Source of the DNA: Streptomyces xanthochromogenes
GTDB lineage: Bacteria > Actinomycetota > Actinomycetes > Streptomycetales > Streptomycetaceae
Reading direction: 5' to 3'
Assembly (NCBI RefSeq): GCF_014650455.1
Contig: NZ_BMUZ01000008.1
Coordinates: forward strand, 248,001 to 312,000
Length of the DNA: 64,000 nucleotides
Shown here one piece after another: positions 7,490 to 15,437 of this stretch. Position numbers and translations under genes: made by a program. Position 1 is the stretch's first letter; every line of letters begins with the position of its first letter. The notes below the pieces were generated by a model. That model saw only the letters and a program-made list of their open reading frames with translations, had not been told where the DNA came from and searched no databases.

Positions 7490-8773
7490 ATGCACCTCTA
7501 CCAGGCAGGCACAGAATTCCCCGTCTACCGGCGCCTGCTCACCGCCGAAGGCTCGCTCACCCAGAGCCTGAGCTACTGGGGCCTGCGCAAGCGCAACAAG
7601 TTCACCAAACCGTTCCTCGTCGCCGACCACTACGACCCCGACGTCCGAGTACTCCTCGACTCCGGCGCCTACACACTCAACAACAACCCCGCCGCTTCCC
7701 CCGACGACGACGAACTCAAGGACATCGCCGACCACTACTACGACGAGGTCGTTGAACCCAGCATCGAACGCCTCGACCACTTCGTGGAGTTCGACGCGAA
7801 CCGCCTCGACCCCACCCACCAGATGCAGCGCCTTCCCTGGCTCGAAGAACGCCGCGACAAGGCCGTCATCGTCTGGCACCCCGGCCAAGACCTCATCGCC
7901 ACCTGCAAAGCCTGGCCCAACGTGGCCATCCCCAAGGACGCCATCGATGAGCACCTGGCCCACCGACTCGTCCGCGCCGTCAAGGACACGGGAGTTCGGC
8001 TCTTCGGGCTCGGCATCACCAAGCCGGAACTGCTCCAGAGCGTGCCCTTCCACGCCGTCACGAGCACCAGCTGGCTCAGCCCCTCGCAGTTCGGCGACAC
8101 CATCTGGTTCTCCGGCGGCGAACTACGCCGATACCCGAAGAAGATGAAGGACCGCGCCCGCAAGCGCCACCGCCAGGAGTTCATCGACGCTGGGTACGAC
8201 GTAGACCTCATCGACGAAGACGACTCGACCGAAGTACTGCGACTCTCCATCCACGCCTGGGCCCGATACATGGACAAGCTCAACGGCACCGCCAGGGGAG
8301 TAACTACCAGCCCCGAAACGCCCACCGAGCAGAACGCGGATCCGGCCCCCGAGTCAGTTGATACCCACCTGCTCGAAGTGCGGCATGACGGAGTAACTAC
8401 CCCAGCCCCCTGGCACCGCCCCGAGACCCCCGTCATCCGCACCAAGGACGACATCACCAACCTCCAGGCCACCCTGCTGGAGATGCAGACCGGACGCGTA
8501 TTCGCCCGCAAGCGCGTGGAGGAAAGCTACGGAGACGGCGAACTCGACCCCGTTCTGTCCGAAGAACTCGACCGCCTCACCAAGATGATCGGCGCAAAGG
8601 CCAAGGCAGACGAGGCATCCGTCTCCATCTCCATCAAGGCATCCCAGAAGGGCGCAGCTGAGACAGGCCTCATCTCACGCCTCTTCGGACGCGACGACTC
8701 ACAGCCCCCCGCACTCCCCGCCTCCATCCAACGGGACACCAACATCATCGACGCCGACGTCATCGAGGACTGA
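7490..8773 (+). CDS. DpdA-like / TGT-family transglycosylase
   Basis: A 427-residue protein. LLDSGAYTLNNNP (~60) resembles the DSGG(F/Y)Q active-site loop of tRNA-guanine transglycosylases and the DSGAF of phage DpdA enzymes. HFVEFDAN (~97), VIVWHPGQD, RLFGLGI and FHAVTSTSWL match the strand ends of the barrel. DpdA enzymes put 7-deazaguanine bases into DNA. Residues beyond ~275 are a polar linker and a coiled-coil-like tail (LLEMQTGRVFARKRVEE). The gene starts 9 bases after the previous stop. No preQ0 synthesis genes are in the window; they may lie in the unseen prophage part or come from the host. Confidence 0.62.
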   Translation: MHLYQAGTEFPVYRRLLTAEGSLTQSLSYWGLRKRNKFTKPFLVADHYDPDVRVLLDSGAYTLNNNPAASPDDDELKDIADHYYDEVVEPSIERLDHFVEFDANRLDPTHQMQRLPWLEERRDKAVIVWHPGQDLIATCKAWPNVAIPKDAIDEHLAHRLVRAVKDTGVRLFGLGITKPELLQSVPFHAVTSTSWLSPSQFGDTIWFSGGELRRYPKKMKDRARKRHRQEFIDAGYDVDLIDEDDSTEVLRLSIHAWARYMDKLNGTARGVTTSPETPTEQNADPAPESVDTHLLEVRHDGVTTPAPWHRPETPVIRTKDDITNLQATLLEMQTGRVFARKRVEESYGDGELDPVLSEELDRLTKMIGAKAKADEASVSISIKASQKGAAETGLISRLFGRDDSQPPALPASIQRDTNIIDADVIED

Positions 8774-8774
8774 C

Positions 8775-8927
8775 ATGCCTACTAACTACGCGCCCGAGCC
8801 CGACACATGGAACGACACTCACGCAGAATCGGGGGCCATAGAGAAGCCCTGCCCCCACTGCCGAGGCCGATACCCCCAGATCGACAGCTGCATCACCTGC
8901 GAGGGCAACGGCACAGTCCTGACCTGA
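8775..8927 (+). CDS. Small zinc-ribbon protein (CxxC x2)
   Basis: A 50-residue protein with CPHCRGRY and CITCEGNG, the spacing of a DnaJ-type CxxCxGxG zinc module reduced to one metal site. Its ATG lies one base after the stop of the DpdA-like gene, so it ends that operon. It might bind nucleic acid or a partner. A strong terminator follows 19 bases later. Confidence 0.6.
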   Translation: MPTNYAPEPDTWNDTHAESGAIEKPCPHCRGRYPQIDSCITCEGNGTVLT

Positions 8928-8946
8928 ACCGAGGCCGATACAACCC

Positions 8947-8985
8947 AGAAGGGACCAGCCATCGACTGGTCCCTTCTCGTTTTTT
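8947..8985 (+). terminator. Rho-independent terminator
   Basis: AGAAGGGACCAG (8947-8958) and CTGGTCCCTTCT (8966-8977) form a perfect 12-bp stem with a 7-base loop, followed by CG and six T (8980-8985). It ends the NTase/DpdA-like operon and separates it from the convergent gene at 8998-9363. Confidence 0.92.
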
Positions 8986-8997
8986 CGGGCGGCGAGT

Positions 8998-9363
8998 CTA
9001 GTCGCCACGATCCGAGTACTTGTACCAGCCACAGTCAGCACACCGAGCCGTCGTGCCATACCCAGACTCGTCGTAGCTCAGATCCTCACTCCGGCACTCA
9101 GGGCACCGAGGCTTCGCGAAGACCGTGTGCAGCTCACCATGAGGAGGCGATCCATCTGCGTGACCGGAGCGCTGGAAACTACCGTCTCCACCGTCACCAA
9201 ACAGGGCCTCCGGGTCAGGGCTCCAGTTGTCCCAGCGGAACTTGGCCCGGACCACCGGCCCGCTACAGACCGCGCAGTTCCCCTCGTCCTCCTCAAGCAC
9301 CTGAACGAACGACTCGCCAGGCCGCACCCACAACTTGGTACCCACGTCCACCCCTACCTCCAC
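8998..9363 (-). CDS. Zinc-ribbon phage protein, unknown function
   Basis: A 121-residue acidic protein with two metal-binding pairs: CAVC (~31) and, at the C-terminus, CPEC...CADCGWY, a classical zinc ribbon. The first part (VRPGESFVQVLEEDEGNC) has no known signature. The start MEVGVDVG is uncertain; in-frame GTG codons lie just downstream. The gene is divergent from the small gene at 9473 and convergent with the DpdA-like operon, so it probably belongs to the lysogeny-side module. Confidence 0.55.
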   Translation of the reverse strand: MEVGVDVGTKLWVRPGESFVQVLEEDEGNCAVCSGPVVRAKFRWDNWSPDPEALFGDGGDGSFQRSGHADGSPPHGELHTVFAKPRCPECRSEDLSYDESGYGTTARCADCGWYKYSDRGD

Positions 9364-9472
9364 TTGTGCACCGTCGGCATGCTACTCCGAACCGTCGACT
9401 TTCTCCCGCTGCGAATCATCGACGGCTCCACGCTTCTAACTGAATCCCCAGCGGTCTGAATAGGGTCAGTTC

Positions 9473-9622
9473 ATGACTCAAAATTCGATGATTCGACCCA
9501 GTGCGGAGACTCCGACCGAAGACGAATGCTGGTTGGAGTTCTGGGGAATCTTGGGCAAGGCGGCGTATCGAATTTGGCTCGCAGAGCAGCAGGCTGAAGG
9601 TCAGGCCACCATCGGCTCCTGA
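9473..9622 (+). CDS. 49-residue ORF converging on the integrase
   Basis: The frame MTQNSMIRPSAETP...WLAEQQAEGQATIGS has a CAGGGTCAG-like site upstream, reading AGGGTCAG. Its stop lies 22 bases inside the 3' end of the integrase gene on the other strand. Its size and position would fit a directionality factor or regulator, but there is no recognisable domain and it may not be a gene. Confidence 0.35.
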   Translation: MTQNSMIRPSAETPTEDECWLEFWGILGKAAYRIWLAEQQAEGQATIGS

Positions 9623-11376
9623 TTTACTGGAGCACCTGCCCCTGCAAGAGCCTCCTGATTGGCTTCCCAACGAGGGACGATGGTGAGCTTATTTGGCGCC
9701 CTACCGGGGGTCGGAGTCACAAGCAGGTAGCTTATGACCTTCTTTGCTCCCGCCCGCTTCTCGTACTCCTCCATCTTGGGCCAGAGTTCGAGAAGCGTAC
9801 CAAAGGCGTCGGCGCCCGGAGTCTGGTTGGCAGCTACCTCAGAGTTCAGCAGGCGAAGCCTGGAAACCCTAACCTCAAGCTGTCCCTCCAACTCCTCCTT
9901 CTTATTGAGATAGTCCTCCGGAGAAATGATCTTGTCGAGGTAGCCCTCAAGTGCCCTGTCGAGCTTCTCCTTGAGTCGCTGAATCTCTTTCTTCACTTCT
10001 GCTGCCTGGTCACCTGCCCGTGCCGCCGTGGCGGCACGCTTCATTGCCACTTCGCCAGTCTCCGAGTGCTTTGAGTTCGCATCGAGCCACTTGAGAACTT
10101 CAGTTTCGGCCTTGGGGCGCGTTACCGAAATTGCGCGGCACTGCTTGCTCCTTACATACCGCGAGCACCTCCAAATGTCCGTATGGTAAGTGCCGTACTT
10201 GGACTTGTACTTCGTAACGCTCGCCGTCATGATCGCCAGACAGATCTCGCCGTTGTCTCGAATGTTGCCGCACCGCACCAGGCCGGAAAGGCCGTACTTA
10301 GGCTCGGTCTCGCGGACGAAGCCGGAAAGCTCGGAGTCATAGTCCTCAGGGCAGCGCTTGCGCTTGTACGCCTCCCACAACTCCGAAGTGATCAGGGGGA
10401 AGTGAGCGCCGGGGTACCAAAGGTCGTAGGTATTAGGCTTGTTGGTCGCGTAGGTGATCCCCTTTTCGGGGTTCGACGGCTCACTTCGAGACCTGAGCAA
10501 TCCGGCAGCGAAACCGCTGTCCAACACGCGGTACCACGAAGCGGCATCCATCTCAGCCCCCTTGAGCGACCGGATTCCCTTCCCCGCCATGTACTTGGCA
10601 ACGCGGTCCATCGGTATGTCTTGCAGCACCCACATCTCATACGCCTCAGCGAGAGCTGGCCCGCGAACCGGATCAACGACCAGAACTCCATGGCATGTGG
10701 AGCACCGAAGGTACGCTCGGGGACTGTCAGGGTTCCGAACACAGTCGTCGCACCGCTGATAACCAAAACGCGGCTGCCCAGTGTGGGGCAGCTTGTTCCG
10801 AAGCCGCCGCTGATGGTTCTCCTTCCAGTTCTGGCCGATCATGTTCGACTGATAGGCGGCGATCAGAAGCATCTGGTCGCGCGAAAACTCACCCGTGGCC
10901 GTCGTAACGTCAAAGTGCTCAGTTGCCGAGTAAAGCTCACCACCCGCCCGCTTCAACTCGGCAAGGTACGCCTGGCTTTTGTGGTTGTTACGGCCGAAGC
11001 GCGACCACTGCCACACGATGACGCAATTCGCCTCACCGCGACGCACTCGCTCGATGATCTCAGTGATCTTCCGCTTGGCGAAGTCACGCCCAGACAGATC
11101 CAAGTCCTCGACCGGCTCGCCCACCAACTCGATGTTGTGCGCCAAAGCATATTGCTGACATGCCCAGAGCTGCTGCTCCGGACTGAACCCTTCTTCCTTC
11201 TCTTGGCTGACCCGGATGTAAACGATCCCTCGGAGTCGCGCTTTTGGCCCCGCGAAGGTTGCGGGAACTGCGACCGCAGGAACAGTGAGGGTTCCCAATC
11301 TGTGCTCCTTGAATGCCGAGGCTTGACTGGCACCAAGTCTGTTCGGGAGAGCCCTAAACTTGTTAGTGCTGCCCAT
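9601..11376 (-). CDS. Large serine integrase
   Basis: A 591-residue large serine recombinase. The catalytic N-domain has YIRVSQEKEEG (nucleophile Ser57), WQWSRFGRN and a Recombinase-family region (FGYQRC...). A zinc-ribbon domain follows with Cys at LVRCGNIRDNGEIC and WRCSRYVRSKQC, then a coiled coil (VKKEIQRLKEKL...EDYLNKKEELEGQL) and a basic C-terminus. The ATG at 11376 leaves ~50 residues before the catalytic domain, so a shorter start is possible. The frame stays open upstream into host DNA, but that part is antisense to the Pnkp remnant. The start lies directly beside the attachment junction, as is typical for this family. It integrates and, with a directionality factor, excises the prophage. 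Confidence 0.92.
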   Translation of the reverse strand: MGSTNKFRALPNRLGASQASAFKEHRLGTLTVPAVAVPATFAGPKARLRGIVYIRVSQEKEEGFSPEQQLWACQQYALAHNIELVGEPVEDLDLSGRDFAKRKITEIIERVRRGEANCVIVWQWSRFGRNNHKSQAYLAELKRAGGELYSATEHFDVTTATGEFSRDQMLLIAAYQSNMIGQNWKENHQRRLRNKLPHTGQPRFGYQRCDDCVRNPDSPRAYLRCSTCHGVLVVDPVRGPALAEAYEMWVLQDIPMDRVAKYMAGKGIRSLKGAEMDAASWYRVLDSGFAAGLLRSRSEPSNPEKGITYATNKPNTYDLWYPGAHFPLITSELWEAYKRKRCPEDYDSELSGFVRETEPKYGLSGLVRCGNIRDNGEICLAIMTASVTKYKSKYGTYHTDIWRCSRYVRSKQCRAISVTRPKAETEVLKWLDANSKHSETGEVAMKRAATAARAGDQAAEVKKEIQRLKEKLDRALEGYLDKIISPEDYLNKKEELEGQLEVRVSRLRLLNSEVAANQTPGADAFGTLLELWPKMEEYEKRAGAKKVISYLLVTPTPGRAPNKLTIVPRWEANQEALAGAGAPVNQEPMVA

Positions 11377-11400
11377 ACAGCGGTACCGAACACCTCGTGG
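11377..11400. other. Probable prophage attachment junction
   Basis: Integrase coding sequence ends at 11376 and homology to bacterial Pnkp starts at about 11,395 on the plus strand (WINNTICLDTGAVFGG). The recombined att site must lie in or very near the intervening bases, CAGCGGTACCGAACACCTCG. The exact crossover dinucleotide cannot be set without the other prophage end. Confidence 0.6.
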
Positions 11401-12804
11401 ATCAACAACACCATCTGCCTGGACACGGGCGCCGTGTTCGGCGGGAGGATGACCGCCCTGCGCTGGCCGGAGCGCGAGCTCGTCGACGTACCGGCGGAGC
11501 GGGTCTGGTACGAGCCGGTCAAGCCGCTGGTGACCGAGGCTCCCGGCGGGCACGAGGGCCGGCCGCTGGACCTCGCCGATGTGCACGGGCGGCGGGTCGT
11601 CGAGACCCGGCTGATGGGCAAGGTCGCGGTGCGCGAGGAGAACGCGGCGGCGGCCCTGGAGGTCATGAGCCGGTTCGCGGTCGACCCGAGGCTGCTCGCC
11701 CACCTTCCGCCGACGATGGCGCCGACCGCGACTTCTCGCGTGGAGGGATATCTGGAGCATCCGGCGGAGGCGTTCGCGCAGTACGCGAAGGACGGCGTGG
11801 CGAAGGTCGTGTGCGAGGAGAAGCACATGGGCTCGCGGGCGGTGGCCCTGGTGTGCCGGGACGCGGAGGTGGCCCGGGAGCGGTTCGGGGTGCCGGGGGC
11901 GACGGGGGTGCTGCACACCCGTACCGGGCGGCCGTTCTTCGACGACGCGGCCGTGACCGAGGAGATCCTTCAGCGGCTGAGGTCGGCGGTGTCCGCGGCC
12001 GGGCTCTGGGAGGAACTGGGCACGGACTGGCTGCTGTTGGACGCCGAGCTGTTGCCCTGGTCGCTGAAGGCGTCGGGGCTGCTGCGCTCGCAGTACGCCG
12101 CGGTGGGCGCGTCGTCCGGGGCCGCTCTTCCGGCTGCGCTGCGCGCCCTTGAGGCGGCGTCGGGCCGGGGTGTCGAGGTGGCGGGGCTCGCCGAGCGGCA
12201 GCGGGAGCGGGCCGCCGACGCGGCCGCGTTCACCGAGGCCTACCGGCGCTACTGCTGGACGACCGACGGGCTCGACGGGGTGCGCCTCGCGCCGTTCCAG
12301 ATCCTGGCCGTGCAGGGGCGCAGCCTCGCCGCCGTGCCGCACGACGAGCAACTGGCCCGGCTGGACCGGCTGGTGGAGCACGACCCGACGGGGCTGCTCC
12401 GAGCGACCGCCCGCCTGGTCGTCGACACCGGTGACGAGGCGTCGGTGCGGGCCGGTGTCGACTGGTGGCTGGAGCTGACCGGTGCGGGCGGCGAGGGCAT
12501 GGTCGTCAAGCCGCTCCAGGCGCTGGCGCGGGACGGCAAGGGGCGGCTCGTGCAGCCGGGCGTCAAGGTGCGCGGCCGGGAGTACCTGCGGATCATCTAC
12601 GGTCCCGAGTACACCCGGCCGGACAACCTGCAGCGGCTGCGGCAGCGCTTCCTCGGGCACAAGCGGTCGCTCGCCCTGCGCGAGTACGCGCTCGGTCTCG
12701 AGGCGCTCGCCCGGCTCGCCGACGGGGAGCCGCTGTGGCGGGTGCACGAGGCGGTGTTCGCCGTACTCGCCCTCGAATCGGAGCCGGTCGACCCTCGACT
12801 CTGA
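11395..12804 (+). pseudogene. pnkp: C-terminal part of Pnkp (RNA repair), cut by the prophage
   Basis: About 470 residues match the C-terminal half of bacterial polynucleotide kinase-phosphatase. The tail of the metallophosphatase domain is WINNTICLDTGAVFGGRMTALRWPERE. The ligase/adenylyltransferase domain has motif I CEEKHMGSRAVAL, with the AMP-accepting Lys, and later GEGMVVKPL. In intact proteins an N-terminal kinase and the phosphatase active site come first; here they are missing and an integrase is encoded at the break on the other strand. No start codon with a ribosome site is seen at the break. Pnkp works with Hen1 to repair ribotoxin-cut RNA; this copy should be inactive while the prophage is present. 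Confidence 0.8.
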
Positions 12805-12848
12805 GTCGGCCCCCGGGCTGCCGGTTCCGAGCCGGCCCCCGGGTTCGG

Positions 12849-12899
12849 GGCCGCCGCACGGCGGGCCGCTTCGGCGGCCCTTCGGGCCGTGCGGCGGCC
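12849..12899 (+). terminator. Branched hairpin after the Pnkp remnant
   Basis: Outer arms GGCCGCCGCACGGC (12849-12862) and GCCGTGCGGCGGCC (12886-12899) enclose a second hairpin GGGCCGC-TTCG-GCGGCCC (12863-12880) with a UUCG tetraloop. There is no T run, which is common for Streptomyces terminators. It separates pnkp from arcA. Confidence 0.7.
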
Positions 12900-12943
12900 G
12901 TGTTCGCCGGGTGAGCGGGGCCGTCGCGGGACAGGATGGGGGC

Positions 12944-14176
12944 ATGGGATTCCATGTCGATTCCGAGACCGGGCGGCTGCGCCGCGTCATACTCCACCGG
13001 CCAGATCTGGAGCTGAAACGGCTCACGCCCGGCAACAAGGACGCGTTGCTCTTCGACGACGTCCTGTGGGTGCGCCGGGCCAGACAGGAGCACGACGGCT
13101 TCGCGGACGTGCTCCGCGACCGCGGGGTGGAGGTGCACCTCTTCGGTGATCTGCTGCGCGAGGCGCTGGAGATCGCGCAGGCCCGGGCCCTCGTGCTCGA
13201 CCGGGTCTTCGACGAGAAGGAGTACGGGCCGCTCGCCACGGATCATCTGCGGGCGGCCTTCGAGGAACTGCCCGCCGCCGAGCTGGCGGAGGCGCTGGTC
13301 GGCGGGATGACGAAGCGGGAGTTCCTGGAGCGGCATCCGGAGCCGACGTCGGTGCGCTTCCACGCGATGGACCTGGACGACTTCCTGCTCGGCCCGCTGC
13401 CGAACCACCTGTTCACCCGGGACACCTCCGCCTGGATCTACGACGGCGTCTCGATCAACGCGATGCGCTGGCCGGCCCGGCAGCGCGAGACGGTGCACTT
13501 CGAGGCGATCTACCGCCACCATCCGCTGTTCAAGGGGCCCGACGCCGGCCCGTTCAACATCTGGTCGCGCGGGCAGAGCGACTATCCCTCGACCATCGAG
13601 GGCGGTGACGTCCTGGTGATCGGGAACGGCGCCGTGCTGATCGGGATGAGCGAGCGGACCACCCCGCAGGCCGTGGAGATGCTGGCCAGGGGGCTGTTCG
13701 CGGCGGGTTCGGCGAAGACCATCGTGGCGCTCGACATGCCGAAGCGGCGGGCGTTCATGCACCTCGACACGGTGATGACGATGGTCGACGGCGAGACCTT
13801 CACCCAGTACGCGGGCCTCGGCATGCTCCGCTCGTACACGATCGAGCCGGGCGCCGGCGAGCAGGAGCTCAAGGTCACCGACCATCCGCCGGAGCACATG
13901 CACCGTGCGATCGCGGCGGCCCTCGGCCTCGACCGGATCCGGGTGCTCACCGCGACGCAGGACGTGCACTCGGCGCAGCGTGAGCAGTGGGACGACGGCT
14001 GCAACGTCCTCGCGGTGGAGCCGGGCGTGGTGGTGGCGTACGAGCGCAATGTCACGACCAACACGCATCTGCGCAAGGAGGGCATCGAGGTGATCGAGAT
14101 CCGGGGCAGTGAGCTGGGCCGGGGGAGGGGAGGCCCGCGGTGCATGAGCTGTCCGGTCGAACGCGATGCCGTATAG
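12944..14176 (+). CDS. arcA: Arginine deiminase
   Basis: A 410-residue arginine deiminase that hydrolyses arginine to citrulline and ammonia. Family marks are LPNHLFTRDTSAWI (Asp of the guanidinium site), EGGDVL, HLDTVMTM and the C-terminal catalytic Cys in PRCMSCPVER. The length is normal for the family. The ATG at 12944 follows a GGATGGGGGC stretch. It is followed after 98 bases by ornithine carbamoyltransferase and then a permease, the arginine deiminase pathway order. Confidence 0.93.
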   Translation: MGFHVDSETGRLRRVILHRPDLELKRLTPGNKDALLFDDVLWVRRARQEHDGFADVLRDRGVEVHLFGDLLREALEIAQARALVLDRVFDEKEYGPLATDHLRAAFEELPAAELAEALVGGMTKREFLERHPEPTSVRFHAMDLDDFLLGPLPNHLFTRDTSAWIYDGVSINAMRWPARQRETVHFEAIYRHHPLFKGPDAGPFNIWSRGQSDYPSTIEGGDVLVIGNGAVLIGMSERTTPQAVEMLARGLFAAGSAKTIVALDMPKRRAFMHLDTVMTMVDGETFTQYAGLGMLRSYTIEPGAGEQELKVTDHPPEHMHRAIAAALGLDRIRVLTATQDVHSAQREQWDDGCNVLAVEPGVVVAYERNVTTNTHLRKEGIEVIEIRGSELGRGRGGPRCMSCPVERDAV

Positions 14177-14196
14177 TGATGCACCCTTACGTATAG
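14170..14196. promoter_or_regulatory. CGTATAG direct repeat upstream of arcB
   Basis: CGTATAG occurs at 14170-14176, overlapping the arcA stop, and again at 14190-14196, exactly 20 bases later. The spacing is about two helical turns and the surroundings are AT-rich for this genome. It may be an ArgR-type operator or part of the arcB promoter; the match to known ARG boxes is not convincing. Confidence 0.3.
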
Positions 14197-14274
14197 ACTT
14201 CCAGTGTTGACTGGACGTCGTCGCTCACCGGACGCCGTCCCCGCCGTCCCCTATCCGCCCCAGGAGCAGCCACC

Positions 14275-15294
14275 ATGGCGATAGACCTCGCAGGCCGCCA
14301 CTTCGTCAAGGAGCTGGACTTCACTGCCGAGGAGTTCCTCGCGCTCGTCGCGCTCGCCGCCGAACTCAAGGCCGCGAAGAAGGCGGGTGCCGAGGTCCAG
14401 CGGCTGCGCGGGCGCAACATCGCGCTGATCTTCGAGAAGTCGTCGACGCGTACCCGCTGTGCCTTCGAGGTGGCGGCCGCGGACCAGGGGGCGTCGACGA
14501 CGTACATCGACCCGGCCGGTTCGCACATCGGCAAGAAGGAGTCCGCGCGCGATACGGCCCGGGTCCTGGGGCGGATGTTCGACGCGATCGAGTTCCGGGG
14601 CGACGACCAGGAGATCGTCGAGACCCTCGCCGCGCACGCGGGCGTGCCGGTCTACAACGGCCTGACCGACGACTGGCATCCCACCCAGATGCTCGCCGAC
14701 GTGCTGACCGTGACCGAGCACAGCGACAAGCCGCTGGGCGAGGTCGCGTTCGCCTATCTGGGGGACGCCCGCTTCAACATGGGCAACTCCTACCTGGTCA
14801 TCGGTGCCCTGCTCGGCATGGACATCCGGATCGTGGCGCCCAGGGCGTACTGGCCGGCCGCGGAGGTCGTGGCGCAGGCGCGCGAGGCGGCCGCGGCGAG
14901 CGGCGCCCGCATCACCCTGACCGAGTCCGTCGAGGAGGGGGTGGCGGGAGCGGACTTCGTCGCCACCGACGTCTGGGTCTCGATGGGGGAGCCCGAGGAG
15001 ATCTGGGCCGAGCGCATCAAGGCGCTCGCGCCGTACGCGGTGACCATGGACGTGCTGCGCGCCACCGGCAACCGGAACGTCAAGTTCCTCCACTGCCTGC
15101 CCGCCTTCCACGACCTGGGCACCCAGGTCGGCCGGGACATCCACGAGCGGTACGGCCTGGCCGAGCTGGAAGTGAGCGACGAGGTCTTCGAGTCGGCGCA
15201 CTCGGTCGTCTTCGACGAGGCGGAGAACCGGATGCACACCATCAAGGCGGTCATGGTGGCCACGCTCGGGTGCGGCGCCACTGCCGTCGGATAG
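14275..15294 (+). CDS. arcB: Ornithine carbamoyltransferase (catabolic)
   Basis: A 339-residue enzyme that interconverts citrulline plus phosphate with ornithine plus carbamoyl phosphate. It carries the carbamoyl-phosphate loop SSTRTRCAFE, NGLTDDWHPTQ and the ornithine-binding HCLPAFHD. Its length and its place next to arcA favour the catabolic role, but the sequence alone does not exclude an anabolic ArgF. The start has GGAGCAGCC upstream. The gene is followed by a hairpin and then an amino acid permease. Confidence 0.9.
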   Translation: MAIDLAGRHFVKELDFTAEEFLALVALAAELKAAKKAGAEVQRLRGRNIALIFEKSSTRTRCAFEVAAADQGASTTYIDPAGSHIGKKESARDTARVLGRMFDAIEFRGDDQEIVETLAAHAGVPVYNGLTDDWHPTQMLADVLTVTEHSDKPLGEVAFAYLGDARFNMGNSYLVIGALLGMDIRIVAPRAYWPAAEVVAQAREAAAASGARITLTESVEEGVAGADFVATDVWVSMGEPEEIWAERIKALAPYAVTMDVLRATGNRNVKFLHCLPAFHDLGTQVGRDIHERYGLAELEVSDEVFESAHSVVFDEAENRMHTIKAVMVATLGCGATAVG

Positions 15295-15350
15295 GAATGC
15301 GCTCGATTGGGTGCACATGCGGCGGGGTGGCTACTATGTCGCTTCTTGGT

Positions 15351-15386
15351 GGGGTCCGGGCTCGCACGCCCGGACCCCGCTTCTTT
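15351..15386 (+). terminator. Hairpin terminator between arcB and the permease
   Basis: GGGGTCCGGGC (15351-15361) and GCCCGGACCCC (15368-15378) form an 11-bp stem with a 6-base loop, followed by GCTTCTTTG. It would end or attenuate transcription from arcAB into the permease. Confidence 0.7.
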
Positions 15387-15437
15387 GTGCGCGGCCCCTG
15401 TCGGCCGCGGCGTACCACCAGGAATGAGAACCACCTC

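Noticed and set aside
10183..12804. An 873-residue plus-strand frame that would extend Pnkp through the integrase gene
   Set aside because: Residues before ~11,395 are antisense to the integrase and have no Pnkp similarity; it arises from GC-rich codon bias.
9601..13239. A 1212-residue frame on the minus strand joining the integrase to sequence opposite Pnkp and arcA
   Set aside because: Only 9601-11376 has integrase features; the rest is low-complexity antisense to good plus-strand genes.
14275..15294. Reading this carbamoyltransferase as the anabolic argF of the siderophore-linked ornithine set
   Set aside because: It lies 40 kb away and directly follows arginine deiminase, which favours a catabolic role.
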